Assembly (NCBI RefSeq): GCF_013416775.1
Contig: NZ_SZVI01000005.1
Location: 248,001 to 312,000 of the forward strand
Direction: 5' to 3'
Length of the DNA: 64,000 bases
Source of the DNA: Rhodoferax sp. BLA1
GTDB taxonomy: Bacteria > Pseudomonadota > Gammaproteobacteria > Burkholderiales > Burkholderiaceae_C
The notes under the pieces are model-generated. The model was given only the letters and a program-made list of their open reading frames with translations, made no database searches and was not told where the DNA came from. Both the position numbers and the translations under genes were made by a program. Shown here piece by piece: positions 1 to 8,531 of this stretch. Numbering within the stretch: position 1 is the stretch's first letter; each line of letters starts with the position of its first letter.

Positions 1-1
1 C

Positions 2-343
2 GTGATTGTGCCGATGCAGTGTGAATACTTTGCGCTCGAAGGCCTGGCTGACCTGGTCAACACCATCAAGCAGGTGCACGCCAACCTGAACAAAGACCTG
101 GCCATCATCGGCCTGTTGCGCGTGATGTTTGACCCGCGCATCACCTTGCAGCAGCAGGTCAGTGACCAACTCAAGGCACGTTTTGGAGACAAGGTGTTTG
201 ACACTGTGATTCCGCGCAATGTGCGCCTGGCCGAGGCACCCAGCTACGGTGTGCCCGGCGTGGTGTTTGACCCGTCAAGCAAGGGTGCACAAGCCTTTGT
301 GAGCTTTGCCACCGAGATGGTGGAACGCATCAAAAAAATGTAG
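2..343 (+). CDS. parA: ParA chromosome-partitioning ATPase, C-terminal part (5' truncated by window edge)
   Basis: This is the C-terminal ~113 residues of a ParA/Soj-type ATPase, which acts with ParB in segregating chromosome origins on the nucleoid. The visible segment begins within the conserved VIVPMQCEYFALEG stretch that follows the Walker A' and switch regions of this family, continues through NTIKQVHANLN, and contains the typical VIPRNVRLAEAPSYG segment near the end. The upstream two thirds, including the nucleotide-binding motifs, lie outside the window, so the first base is not a real start codon. A ParB gene follows after one intervening hydrolase gene, which supports the call. The stop is followed directly by a copy of the intergenic hairpin repeat. 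Confidence 0.93.
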   Translation: MIVPMQCEYFALEGLADLVNTIKQVHANLNKDLAIIGLLRVMFDPRITLQQQVSDQLKARFGDKVFDTVIPRNVRLAEAPSYGVPGVVFDPSSKGAQAFVSFATEMVERIKKM

Positions 344-344
344 G

Positions 345-395
345 CAAATTGGCTTTTAGCCCAATCAGAACCTGGGCTAATAGCTATCAAAACAG
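345..395 (+). repeat. Intergenic hairpin repeat, copy 1 (3' of parA)
   Basis: This ~50-bp element has the layout CAAATTGGC-TTTTAG, an AGCCCA...TGGGCT inverted repeat, then TAATAGCTATCAAAA. The same layout recurs about ten times in the window. It begins two bases after the parA stop and could fold into a terminator-like stem. Confidence 0.75.
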
Positions 396-397
396 AC

Positions 398-940
398 ATG
401 ATGAAACCTGAGAACATCCTCATCCTGCCAGGTTGGCAGAACTCTGGCCCAGCGCATTGGCAAAGCCTGTGGCAGGCCCAGTTTGGCTACGCCCGGGTGG
501 AGCAGCACGACTGGATGCGCCCGCTGCGGGGTGACTGGATGGGCCGCCTGGAAGAGGTGTTGTTGTCGCTCGATGGTCCGGCCGTGCTGGTGGCGCACAG
601 CCTGGGCTGCCAGTTGGTGGCGGCGTGGGCGGCGCACTCCAGCCACACCCGGCTGGTGAAGGCCGCTCTGCTGGTGGCGCCCGGTGATGCCGAGTGTGAA
701 GAATTACGCTCGGTGCTGAGCAGCTGGTCGCCGCTGGTGCTGAAAACTTTGCCGTTTGCCAGCACCCTGGTGGCCAGCAGCGACGATCCGTATTGCAGCC
801 CTGAGCGGTCCACCCAGTTTGCCAGCGCCTGGGGTTCCCGCCTGGTCAACATGGGCGCACGCGGTCACATCAATGCCGAGTCCGGCCTGGGCGATTGGTC
901 GGCCGGGCAGGCCCTGTTGCAAGAACTGACAAACATTTAA
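398..940 (+). CDS. RBBP9/YdeN-family alpha/beta hydrolase
   Basis: This 180-residue protein is a small single-domain serine hydrolase of the RBBP9/YdeN family, probably cytoplasmic; its natural substrate is unknown. The N-terminus carries the family hallmark ILPGWQNSGPAHWQ. The nucleophile elbow is AHSLGC (Ser near residue 68), the acid is in SSDDPYCS (about residue 129), and the catalytic His lies in GARGHINAESG (about residue 155), so the triad looks intact. Two ATG codons sit side by side at 398 and 401. The gene separates parA from parB and ends only 13 bases before parB, so it is probably cotranscribed with the partitioning genes. That position may reflect operon history rather than a role in segregation. 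Confidence 0.88.
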   Translation: MMKPENILILPGWQNSGPAHWQSLWQAQFGYARVEQHDWMRPLRGDWMGRLEEVLLSLDGPAVLVAHSLGCQLVAAWAAHSSHTRLVKAALLVAPGDAECEELRSVLSSWSPLVLKTLPFASTLVASSDDPYCSPERSTQFASAWGSRLVNMGARGHINAESGLGDWSAGQALLQELTNI

Positions 941-953
941 AAAAGGGACACAC

Positions 954-1934
954 ATGGTCACCAAAAAACCCAAAGGCCTGGGACGCGGGCTTGAAGCCTT
1001 GCTCGGACCAACGGTCGACGAACTGCTCGGCACGGATGGCGCATCTTCGGCGGCTGCCAACAGTGGCCAACCGTCCACCCTCTTGCTCAGCGACATGGTG
1101 CCCGGCCAGTACCAGCCGCGCACCCGTATGGACGAGGGCGCGCTCTATGAACTGGCCGAATCGATCAAAGCCCAAGGCATCATGCAGCCGATCCTGGTAC
1201 GCCGTCTGAGTGATACCGATGCTGACCTCAAACGCAGCCAGATCTCACCCGACATGCAAGGCGGTGCCGGGCGCCCGGTGTACGAGATCATTGCCGGTGA
1301 GCGCCGTTTCCGCGCCGCCAAATTGGCTGGGCTGGAGAGTGTGCCGGTGCTGGTGCGCGACGTGCCCAACGAGGCCGCCGCCGCCATGGCGCTGATCGAG
1401 AACATGCAGCGCGAAGACCTCAACCCGCTCGAAGAAGCCCAGGGTTTACAACGCCTGATCAAGGAATTTGGCCTGACGCACGAAACCGCGGCACAGGCGG
1501 TGGGCCGCTCACGCAGCGCCGCCAGCAACCTGCTGCGCCTGCTGAACCTGGCCGAGCCGGTGCAGACCATGCTGATGGCCGGTGATGTTGAGATGGGCCA
1601 CGCCCGCGCCTTGCTGAGCCTGGACAAAGCGATGCAGATCACCGCTGCCAGCCAGATCGCCACCAAAAAAATGTCGGTGCGCGAGGCCGAAAGCCTGGTC
1701 AAAAAACTCGGCGCCGAGTTCTCGCTGGTGGCCAGCAAACCCAAAAAAGAAAAGTCACGCGATTTAAAACGCGTCGAAGAAGAACTGTCTGACCTGCTGA
1801 TGGCCGAGGTTGAAGTGCGTGTCAAAAAACGTGTCAAACGGGCCGGGCGTATGGAAGAAATGGGTGAACTCAGCATCTCTTTTGGCTCGCTTGACGAGCT
1901 CAATGGGCTGATCGAGAAACTGCAGAAGCTCTGA
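954..1934 (+). CDS. parB: ParB chromosome-partitioning DNA-binding protein
   Basis: This 326-residue ParB/Spo0J homologue binds parS sites, spreads, and stimulates ParA. The N-terminal segment KKPKGLGRGLEALLG is the typical ParA-interacting leader. The ParB/sulfiredoxin-like domain follows, with the CTP-site motif GERRFRAAKLAG at about residues 114-125. A helix-turn-helix covers about residues 177-200 (THETAAQAVGRSRSAASNL). A basic, Lys-rich linker leads to the C-terminal dimerisation domain. An insert of about 25 residues sits between LVRR and the GERR motif, which lengthens the N-domain relative to Bacillus Spo0J. A GGGACACAC stretch precedes the ATG. No canonical parS palindrome was seen in this window. 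Confidence 0.95.
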   Translation: MVTKKPKGLGRGLEALLGPTVDELLGTDGASSAAANSGQPSTLLLSDMVPGQYQPRTRMDEGALYELAESIKAQGIMQPILVRRLSDTDADLKRSQISPDMQGGAGRPVYEIIAGERRFRAAKLAGLESVPVLVRDVPNEAAAAMALIENMQREDLNPLEEAQGLQRLIKEFGLTHETAAQAVGRSRSAASNLLRLLNLAEPVQTMLMAGDVEMGHARALLSLDKAMQITAASQIATKKMSVREAESLVKKLGAEFSLVASKPKKEKSRDLKRVEEELSDLLMAEVEVRVKKRVKRAGRMEEMGELSISFGSLDELNGLIEKLQKL

Positions 1935-1992
1935 TCTGAGCACCAGCTGGCTGGGTTAAGCACGCCATGTGTGTTTCAGGAGTCCGGCTGCC

Positions 1993-2727
1993 ATGAGCCG
2001 CCTGTCCCGCCTCTGGCCCCTGCCTGCGGTCCTGACCTGGCTGGCCGCCTGGGGATTGTTCACAAGCCTGTTACACAGCGGCCAGAGCCCCTTGCTGGCC
2101 CTGGGTTGTGCCTGTGGTCTGGGCGTGGTCGCCAGCCTGCTGGGCAGCAGCTGGTGGCGGCGGTTGATGATTGGCCTGGGTTTCCCGCTGCTGTTGCTGG
2201 TGTCGGGCTCCGTGAGCCTGCCAGCCTGGGCCTGGTTGCTGCCGCTGTTATTGTTGTTGCTGATTTACCCTTTGAACGCCTGGCGTGATGCGCCACTGTT
2301 TCCAACCCCGCCCCATGCCTTAAAAGACCTTGCAGACCAGGTTCCACTTGGTCCAGGCGCTATGGTTCTGGATGCAGGCTGTGGTCTGGGGGATGGCCTC
2401 AAGGCGCTGCGCGCCGCCTATCCAGAGGCGCAACTGCACGGGCTGGAATGGAGTTGGTTGTTATGTGGCCTGTGTGCGCTGCGCTGTCCGTGGGCGCGGG
2501 TGCGTCAGGGTGATATCTGGCAGGCCGATTGGTCAGGCTATGACCTGGTGTATGTGTTCCAGCGGCCCGAGAGCATGCCGCGTGCGGTGACCAAGGCGTT
2601 GGCCGAGTTGAAACCAGGCGCCTGGCTGGTGAGTCTGGAGTTTGAGGCCCTGGCTTTGCAGCCCCAGGCCTGTTTGCGGGCGCCGGATGGGCGCCCGGTG
2701 TGGCTCTACCAGCAGCCATTTATTTGA
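1993..2727 (+). CDS. Membrane-anchored class I SAM-dependent methyltransferase
   Basis: This ~244-residue protein has about three hydrophobic segments in its first 95 residues, then a soluble Rossmann-type methyltransferase domain. Motif I is VLDAGCGLGDGLKAL, followed by the acidic strand end in LHGLEWSW, as expected for SAM binding. The substrate cannot be told from sequence. The start at 1993 is preferred because AGGAG lies 12 bases upstream; an in-frame ATG at 1969 would add eight residues without a better ribosome-binding site. The 3' end overlaps the convergent UspA gene by eight bases. Confidence 0.8.
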   Translation: MSRLSRLWPLPAVLTWLAAWGLFTSLLHSGQSPLLALGCACGLGVVASLLGSSWWRRLMIGLGFPLLLLVSGSVSLPAWAWLLPLLLLLLIYPLNAWRDAPLFPTPPHALKDLADQVPLGPGAMVLDAGCGLGDGLKALRAAYPEAQLHGLEWSWLLCGLCALRCPWARVRQGDIWQADWSGYDLVYVFQRPESMPRAVTKALAELKPGAWLVSLEFEALALQPQACLRAPDGRPVWLYQQPFI

Positions 2728-3148
2728 CCAGCAGCACCGGCACCGGCGACAGGTGCACCACCTTGACGGTGACCGAACCCATGAGCAGGCCCACCACGCT
2801 GCCAAAACCATGGGCGCCCATGATGATCTGGCTGCAGTTTTTTTGCTGGGCAAATTCGACCAGGGTGGGCGCGGCCTCACCCACCAGGATGTGGGATGAA
2901 AAGTCCAGGCCGCAGGCCGTCAGCTTGGCCTTGGCCAGCGCCAGGGCTTCTTCCCCGGTCTCACGTTGGAAGTCGTTGATGGTGTCGGCGTCGATGTAGC
3001 GTGACACGTTGGAGGACAGCGCCGGCTGCACATTCACCAGGTAAAGGTGCGGGCACTCTTTGCGGCTTGTTGCGTCCGCAATGGCGTGCTCAACCGCACG
3101 TGCTGAGGGTTCTGAGCCGTCGATGGCAATCAGATGGGAAGGGCTCAT
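2720..3148 (-). CDS. Universal stress protein, UspA family
   Basis: This 142-residue single-domain UspA protein starts with HLIAIDGSEPSARAVEHAI and ends with the ATP-binding signature IIMGAHGFGSVVGLLMGSVTVKVVH, i.e. G-2x-G-9x-G(S/T), followed by the closing strand PVPVLLVK. It is therefore expected to be an ATP-binding UspA-like protein involved in stress or energy-limitation responses. Its start codon overlaps the stop of the upstream TerC-family gene in an ATGA arrangement, so the two are probably translated together. The last bases overlap the convergent methyltransferase gene. Confidence 0.9.
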   Translation of the reverse strand: MSPSHLIAIDGSEPSARAVEHAIADATSRKECPHLYLVNVQPALSSNVSRYIDADTINDFQRETGEEALALAKAKLTACGLDFSSHILVGEAAPTLVEFAQQKNCSQIIMGAHGFGSVVGLLMGSVTVKVVHLSPVPVLLVK

Positions 3149-3885
3149 GGCATATCTCCGTTGGTTGTTTTGTCTGGGGCCGGGGTGCTCAGTTCCACGC
3201 TGGGGCGCCTGGGCTGTCGGCTACCCAGCCACTTGCCCAGAACCACCACCAGCGCCGCACCCGCAGCGCCGAACAGGTGGTGTGCGTAAGGCAGGCCTTT
3301 GGCGATTGCTTCAGGCGTGGCCTGGTCGCTCAGCAGCATGCCACCGGCAATCCAGCCCAGCAGCGCTGCACCCAGGGTGATCACCACCGGAAAGCGGTCC
3401 ATCAAGGTCAGCACCAGTTTGCTGCCCCACACCACAATCGGGATCGACACCAAGATGCCAAAGGTCACCAGCACCATCGAGCCGTGCGAGGCACCTGCCA
3501 CTGCAATCACGTTGTCCAGGCTCATCACCGCATCGGCCACCACAATGGTTTTGATGGCCGCCATCAGCGTGGTACCACCGTCGATGCTGTCGTGGCCCTC
3601 CTCGTGCTCGGGCAGCATCAGCTTGATGCCAATCCACAGCAGCAGCAGACCACCCACAATCTTCAGATACGGCACGGCCAGCAGCTTCAGGGCAAAAAAG
3701 ATCATCACCACGCGCAGGCCAATGGCACCCACCACACCCCAGAAAATACCTTTGTTGCGTTGTTCAGGGGGTAATTTGCGGCAGGCCAGGGCGATCACCA
3801 CCGCGTTGTCGCCGCCCAGCATGATGTCGATGATGATGATCTGGAGGACGGCGATCCAGAACAGGGAAGAAGTGAAGTCAGGCAT
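3145..3885 (-). CDS. TerC/YjbE-family integral membrane protein
   Basis: This 246-residue polytopic membrane protein belongs to the TerC family. It has the acidic family signatures in transmembrane helices: MLGGDNAVVIALA near residue 22 and ADAVMSLDNVIAVAGA near residue 117. Members are implicated in metal efflux, notably manganese, during co-translocational metalation; the ion cannot be fixed here. About seven hydrophobic segments are visible, with a loop rich in acidic residues and His (LPEHEEGHDSIDGG) around residue 90. The C-terminal tail is hydrophilic. The gene is coupled by ATGA overlap to the UspA gene. Confidence 0.88.
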   Translation of the reverse strand: MPDFTSSLFWIAVLQIIIIDIMLGGDNAVVIALACRKLPPEQRNKGIFWGVVGAIGLRVVMIFFALKLLAVPYLKIVGGLLLLWIGIKLMLPEHEEGHDSIDGGTTLMAAIKTIVVADAVMSLDNVIAVAGASHGSMVLVTFGILVSIPIVVWGSKLVLTLMDRFPVVITLGAALLGWIAGGMLLSDQATPEAIAKGLPYAHHLFGAAGAALVVVLGKWLGSRQPRRPSVELSTPAPDKTTNGDMP

Positions 3886-3963
3886 GGGGTGATTCTATGG
3901 ACAGCGAAGCTGCACCTTCGGCCCGGCCAAGGCGGGTACCGGTCTGTTGGCCATGTATATGTG

Positions 3964-4016
3964 AAAAAAAGGGCTCTAGCCCTGATGTGAAAAGGCTATC
4001 CAGCTATCAGTATCAG
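3964..4016 (-). repeat. Intergenic hairpin repeat, copy 2 (degenerate)
   Basis: This is a divergent copy of the hairpin repeat (GGGCTCTAGCCCT...AAAAGGCTAT.CAGCTATCAGTATCA). It lies just 3' of the SorC-family regulator, whose coding sequence ends at 4040 on the minus strand. Confidence 0.5.
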
Positions 4017-4039
4017 AGTGTCTGATACCCCTCATCACC

Positions 4040-5032
4040 CTACAAGCTGTCGACCAGGGCCTGTGCCGCGAGTTCGTCGGTGACCAGCATGGTGGCGTGC
4101 CGACCTTGCAGCGCCGCACGGATGGCGGGTGCTTTGGCCACACCACCTGTGACACAGATGCGCATCGGAATGCGATCTATCTCATCGAGCGTTAAACCAA
4201 TCATGCGTTCATCCAGCGGCCCGTGGATGGGCTGACCCGCGGCATTGAAATAACGCCCGGCAATCACCCCCACCGCGCCTTGCGCCAGATACGGTTGTAT
4301 CGCGTCGGGAGTGACCGCGCCCGAGGCAAAAATCGTGCTGTCGCGCCCCACATGGCCCAGGCCAAAGACGATCTTGGTGCAGGTTTGCAGCAGCTCCAGC
4401 TGCGGGATCAGGGCCGGCTCCTGGTACAGCAGCTCGCGGATCTCGGCGCGCGACACCAGCGCGGGCGCATGCAGATTGATACAGCGGGCGCCAAAACGGT
4501 CGGCGATGTTGGAGGTGCACAGCTCAGGCGAGAACTCGAAGGTGGCCAGCATGCTGCCGGTGATCTGGATCACCGACAGCCCTGGCACGCGTTGTGGTGA
4601 GATCGCCTGCGACAGCGCCAGCACCGTGCGTCCCCAGGACACGCCCAACATGTCGCCGGTTTTCACCAGGCTGGACAACAGCTGCGCGCCGGCCTCACCC
4701 AGGCGCACCTCGGCCGGCCGGCGGCCCTGGTCGTCGGGGATGACGATACAACGCTCCAGCCCATAGTGCTGGCTCAGGCGCTGGGCCAGCCGCATGGCAG
4801 TGTAGTGTTCACTGTCCAGGGTGATCTTGACCACCCCCAGGCGGCGGGCTTCGTGCAGGTAATTGATGACCGAGGCGCGCGACACACCGAGCACCTCGGC
4901 AATGTCGCTTTGGGTGAGCTGGTCTTCGTAATACAGCCAGGCGGCCGACAACAACGGGTCCAGGTTGGGCGCATTGGTTCCGGCCACCCCTTTGCCACTT
5001 TGGGCTGGTTTGGGCGTTTTGGATGTACTCAT
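4040..5032 (-). CDS. SorC/DeoR-family sugar-responsive transcriptional regulator
   Basis: This ~330-residue regulator has an N-terminal helix-turn-helix (LTQSDIAEVLGVSRASVINYL, roughly residues 42-62) followed by a C-terminal sugar-phosphate-binding domain of the SorC family (GLERCIVIPD, VSWGRTVLALSQAI, FGLGHVG, VGVIAGRYFNAAGQPI). The start at 5032 is chosen because AAAGGA lies about eight bases upstream on the minus strand; a longer frame reaches 5119 but would read through the operator. It is divergent from the aldolase-mtnK-mtnA operon, with a near-perfect palindrome between them. I infer that it controls that operon in response to a phosphorylated pentose intermediate. Confidence 0.87.
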   Translation of the reverse strand: MSTSKTPKPAQSGKGVAGTNAPNLDPLLSAAWLYYEDQLTQSDIAEVLGVSRASVINYLHEARRLGVVKITLDSEHYTAMRLAQRLSQHYGLERCIVIPDDQGRRPAEVRLGEAGAQLLSSLVKTGDMLGVSWGRTVLALSQAISPQRVPGLSVIQITGSMLATFEFSPELCTSNIADRFGARCINLHAPALVSRAEIRELLYQEPALIPQLELLQTCTKIVFGLGHVGRDSTIFASGAVTPDAIQPYLAQGAVGVIAGRYFNAAGQPIHGPLDERMIGLTLDEIDRIPMRICVTGGVAKAPAIRAALQGRHATMLVTDELAAQALVDSL

Positions 5033-5113
5033 GTGGGGGTCCTTTGTGGCGCGACCAGTGGGAGGGGGATCGGCTGGGTCCGGATGCCGATCCGGACAAA
5101 TGAAATGGGCTGC

Positions 5114-5140
5114 TAACATATGTCAATGAGACATTTGTTA
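5114..5140. promoter_or_regulatory. Palindromic operator between SorC-type regulator and aldolase operon
   Basis: The left arm TAACATATGTC (5114-5124) and right arm GACATTTGTTA (5130-5140) are inverted repeats matching at 10 of 11 positions around a 5-base spacer. A further half-site, TTATGTTAC, follows at about 5153-5161. The palindrome sits between two divergent start codons, where a SorC-family operator is expected. The binding assignment is inference. Confidence 0.75.
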
Positions 5141-5180
5141 AAAATCAGCGACTTATGTTACTTGTTTTTTGAAAGCTTGT

Positions 5181-7250
5181 ATGAACAGTTTGTGGAGTGA
5201 TGTCGACGCGGCGGCTTATGTTGAGAAATATGCCACACACGCGGTACCGCCGGCCTTGGCCTTGCGCACCTATTCGGCGCGTCTGCTGGGCGCCAATCCC
5301 AAGCTGGTCTTGCATGGGGGTGGCAACACCTCGGTCAAGCTGACGATGTCAGACGTGTTGGGCCAGCCGGTGCGGGTGTTGTGTGTCAAGGGCAGCGGCT
5401 GGGACCTGGCTAGCATCGAGCCAGCCGGTCACCCGGCGGTGCGGATGGACAGTCTGCACCAACTGCGCCAGCTTGATCGTTTGTCTGACGAAGACATGGT
5501 CAACGCCTTGCGCACCAACCTGCTCGACAGCAGCGCCCCGACCCCGTCGGTGGAGGCCTTGTTACACGCCTATGTGGACGCCACCTACATCGACCACACC
5601 CATGCGGTAGCGGCCCTGGTGATTGCTGACCAGCCCAACAGCGAAGCCCTGTGCCGTGAGATTTATGGCGACGAACTGATCTGGATTCCGTATGTGATGC
5701 CGGGTTTTGCACTGGCCCAGGTGGTGGCCCGTGCCTTTGAAGCCCGCCCCAAGGCCAAGGGTCTGTTGCTGGCCAAACACGGCCTGTTCAGTTTTGGCGA
5801 CAGCGCCCGCCAGTCCTACGAACGCATGATCGACTTTGTGACCCGCGCGGAAGTCTTCATTGCCGCGCGCAAGGCCAGCCGAGCAAGCGTCTCGGCAGCA
5901 AGCCGTACCGTGATGCCGGAGCAGGTGGTGAGCCTGGCCGAGGTGGCACCGTATCTGCGTGCGGCGCTGGCCGACATCGCGCCAGCCAATGGCCCGCAGC
6001 ACTGGCTGCTGGATTTGCGTGCTGACGCCCTGGCGCTGGACTTTGCCAACGGGCTGGGTCAGACCGAGGTGGCCCAGCGCGGAGTGGCCACGCCTGACCA
6101 TGTGATCCGCATGAAAAACCGCCCGCTGGTGCTGCAGGCCCCGTTGGCGGGCCAGCTGGATAACTGGGTGCGTGACACCCAGGCCCGGCTGGCCACCTAT
6201 GTCAGCGACTACCACGCTTATTTTGAGCAACACAACACCCGCGTGGGCGGCAGTAAAACAGAGCTGGACCCATTGCCGCGTGTCATTGTCATCCCGCAGC
6301 TCGGTCTGGTGGCGTTGGGCAAAACCGCGGCCGAGGCGGCGGTGAACGCCGATGTGATGGCCTCGTGGATGGAGGTGGTCACCGAGGCGCAGGCCTGTGG
6401 CCGCTACGAGCCGGTGTCGCCCGCCGATGCGTTTGACCTGGAATACTGGTCGCTGGAGCAGGCCAAGCTGGGTAAAGCCACTGCCAAACCCTTGCAAGGC
6501 CGGGTGGTGGTGGTCACCGGTGCTGGCAGCGGCATTGGTGCGGCCACCGCGCGTGCTTTTGCCGCGCAAGGGGCCGAGGTGGCGCTGCTCGATGTGGATG
6601 CCACCGCCGCCCAGGCCGTGGCCAAGCACATCGGACGCTGGGCCTTGGCCTTGCACTGTGATGTGACCGATGCCGACTCGGTGCGGTTGGCTTTTGCGGC
6701 AGTGGTGCAGCGTTTTGGTGGGGTCGACATTTTGGTGTCCAACGCCGGTGTGGCGCTCGGGGGTGGCATGCTGGATCTTCCCGTTGAGCGGCTGCGCCAG
6801 AGTTTTGAGGTGAACTTTTTTGCCCACCAGCTGGTGGCGCAAACCGCCGTGGGTATCCTGCAAAAGCAGCGCCTGGGCGGTGTGTTGTTGTTCAATGTGT
6901 CCAAGCAGGCGGTCAACCCCGGCCCCGACTTTGGTGCGTATGGCACCTCCAAGGCGGCTTTGCTGGCCCTGGTGCGGCAATATGCGCTGGAGCATGGCAA
7001 GGACGGCATCCGGGTCAATGCGGTCAATGCCGACCGCATCCGCACCGGCCTGCTCAACGACCAGACCATCACCGCCCGCGCCAAGGCGCGGGGCCTGAGT
7101 GAGGCGGACTACATGGGTGGTAACCTGCTGGGCCAGGAAGTCACCGCGCAGGACGTGGCCGATGCGTTTGTGCTGTCGGCCCAGTTGAAGAAAAGCACCG
7201 GCAACGTCATCACGGTCGATGGTGGCAACGTGGCTGCCATGTTGCGATAG
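5181..7250 (+). CDS. Fused class II aldolase / short-chain dehydrogenase (RhaEW-like)
   Basis: This 689-residue two-domain enzyme has an N-terminal class II (zinc) aldolase domain, about residues 1-420. It shows the phosphate loop LHGGGNTSVK, the metal-binding pair in IDHTHAVAAL (about 139) and a third His in AKHGLFSFG (about 200). The C-terminal SDR domain (about 437-689) has the NAD(P) motif TGAGSGIGAATA, NAGVA, the catalytic Ser in FNVSKQ and YGTSK as the YxxxK pair. The architecture and length match rhamnulose-1-phosphate aldolase/lactaldehyde dehydrogenase fusions. However, the downstream genes are mtnK and mtnA, so the likely substrate is 5-methylthioribulose-1-phosphate or 5-deoxyribulose-1-phosphate. 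Cleavage would give DHAP plus an aldehyde that the SDR half could oxidise or reduce. ATG 5181 is preferred to TTG 5169. Confidence 0.88.
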   Translation: MNSLWSDVDAAAYVEKYATHAVPPALALRTYSARLLGANPKLVLHGGGNTSVKLTMSDVLGQPVRVLCVKGSGWDLASIEPAGHPAVRMDSLHQLRQLDRLSDEDMVNALRTNLLDSSAPTPSVEALLHAYVDATYIDHTHAVAALVIADQPNSEALCREIYGDELIWIPYVMPGFALAQVVARAFEARPKAKGLLLAKHGLFSFGDSARQSYERMIDFVTRAEVFIAARKASRASVSAASRTVMPEQVVSLAEVAPYLRAALADIAPANGPQHWLLDLRADALALDFANGLGQTEVAQRGVATPDHVIRMKNRPLVLQAPLAGQLDNWVRDTQARLATYVSDYHAYFEQHNTRVGGSKTELDPLPRVIVIPQLGLVALGKTAAEAAVNADVMASWMEVVTEAQACGRYEPVSPADAFDLEYWSLEQAKLGKATAKPLQGRVVVVTGAGSGIGAATARAFAAQGAEVALLDVDATAAQAVAKHIGRWALALHCDVTDADSVRLAFAAVVQRFGGVDILVSNAGVALGGGMLDLPVERLRQSFEVNFFAHQLVAQTAVGILQKQRLGGVLLFNVSKQAVNPGPDFGAYGTSKAALLALVRQYALEHGKDGIRVNAVNADRIRTGLLNDQTITARAKARGLSEADYMGGNLLGQEVTAQDVADAFVLSAQLKKSTGNVITVDGGNVAAMLR

Positions 7251-7271
7251 GAACGTCTGACACCGCACACC

Positions 7272-8531
7272 ATGGACTTTACAAGCCTCAACATCAGCAC
7301 CCTGGCGAACTACCTGCGGACCGTGCCGTCCGTCACCGCCTTGCTCGGCGACATGGATGCGCTGGACATCGTCGAGGTGGGTGACGGCAACCTCAACTAC
7401 GTCTATTTTGTGAGCAGCCAGGCCAATCCCAGAGCCAGTCTGGTGGTCAAACAGGCCTTGCCCTACATGCGCCTGGTGGGTGAGGGCTGGCCTCTGACCC
7501 GGCACCGTTCTGACCGCGAGGCGCACGCCCTGCGGCAGTTTGGCGCCTTGTGCCCGCAGCATGTGCCCCAGGTCTTGCACTTTGACAGCGCGCAGTCGCT
7601 GATCATCATGCAGCGCCTGAGTCACCACCAGAATCTGCGCAAGGGCCTGATCCAGGGCCTGCGTTACCCGTTTCTGGCGCAACACCTGTCGGGTTACCTG
7701 GCGCGCACCCTGTTTCATGGCTCCGATCTGTACCTGGGTGCGGATGCCAAAAAACAGGCGGTGGCCCAAACCATCAATGGCGAGCTGTGCAAGATCACCG
7801 AAGACCTGGTTTTTACCTGCCCGTTTGAAGACCACGCCAGCAACGTCTACAGCCCGGCGTTGCCACGCACCGAGATTGAGCGGCTGCACAACAACCCGGC
7901 GCTCAGGGTGGCTGCTGCGCAGATGAAGTGGGCCTTCATGAACCAGACCGAAACCTTGTTACATGGTGACCTGCACACCGGCTCGGTCATGGTGAACCAG
8001 ACCGACACCTATGTGATCGACCCCGAATTTGCCTGTTACGGCCCGCTGGGTTTTGATCCGGGCCTGCTGCTGGCCAACCTTTTCACCGCCTACCTGTCGC
8101 AAGACTGGCACCGTCTGCAGGCCGGGGAAGACCCCGCGCCCTACCAGGACTGGTTGTTGGCACAGGCCGGTGACCTCTGGCGCGGCTTCTCGGAGAGCTT
8201 TCTTCGTTTGTGGCAAGAGCATGAGGACCAGGCTGGCGCTGGCTTCATGGGCTGTGCCCGGGACGCCAGCAGCCAGACCCTGTTTCGCCAGCAGTTTGTG
8301 CGGCGCATCTTCAGCGATGCGCTGGGTTTTGCCGGTTGCGAACTGATCCGCCGCACCCTGGGCCTGGCCAAGGTGGCCGAGGTCGCCAGCATTCCCGACC
8401 CCCAGGCCCGGGCAGCCATTGAGCTGCGCACTTTGAGCCTGGGTGAGGCGCTGCTGTTGCAACGCCACCATATCATTAACATTGACCAGGCATTGGACCT
8501 GGCCCGACAGACACGACGATCTCTTCCATGA
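7272..8531 (+). CDS. mtnK: 5-methylthioribose kinase
   Basis: This 419-residue kinase phosphorylates 5-methylthioribose (or 5-deoxyribose) at C1 using ATP. It has the aminoglycoside-phosphotransferase-like fold of MtnK. The nucleotide-loop region VEVGDGNLNYVYFV is followed by the Lys in SLVVKQALPY. The catalytic loop is LLHGDLHTGS (about residues 230-238) and the metal-binding segment is YVIDPEFACYGPLGFD (about 247-262), a very characteristic MtnK signature. The gene lies 21 bases after the aldolase/SDR fusion and overlaps mtnA by ATGA, indicating one transcript. No mtnB, mtnC, mtnD or mtnX homologue is seen nearby, so the usual methionine salvage route is not encoded here. Confidence 0.94.
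   Translation: MDFTSLNISTLANYLRTVPSVTALLGDMDALDIVEVGDGNLNYVYFVSSQANPRASLVVKQALPYMRLVGEGWPLTRHRSDREAHALRQFGALCPQHVPQVLHFDSAQSLIIMQRLSHHQNLRKGLIQGLRYPFLAQHLSGYLARTLFHGSDLYLGADAKKQAVAQTINGELCKITEDLVFTCPFEDHASNVYSPALPRTEIERLHNNPALRVAAAQMKWAFMNQTETLLHGDLHTGSVMVNQTDTYVIDPEFACYGPLGFDPGLLLANLFTAYLSQDWHRLQAGEDPAPYQDWLLAQAGDLWRGFSESFLRLWQEHEDQAGAGFMGCARDASSQTLFRQQFVRRIFSDALGFAGCELIRRTLGLAKVAEVASIPDPQARAAIELRTLSLGEALLLQRHHIINIDQALDLARQTRRSLP

Noticed and set aside
1..2000. parS site near parA/parB
   Set aside because: No TGTTTCACGTGAAACA-like palindrome was found on reading the region; parS may lie outside the window.
5562..7889. A 775-codon open frame on the minus strand opposite the aldolase/SDR and mtnK genes
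   Set aside because: It is His/Gln/Arg-rich without any domain and covers two well-supported plus-strand genes; long antisense frames are common in high-GC DNA.
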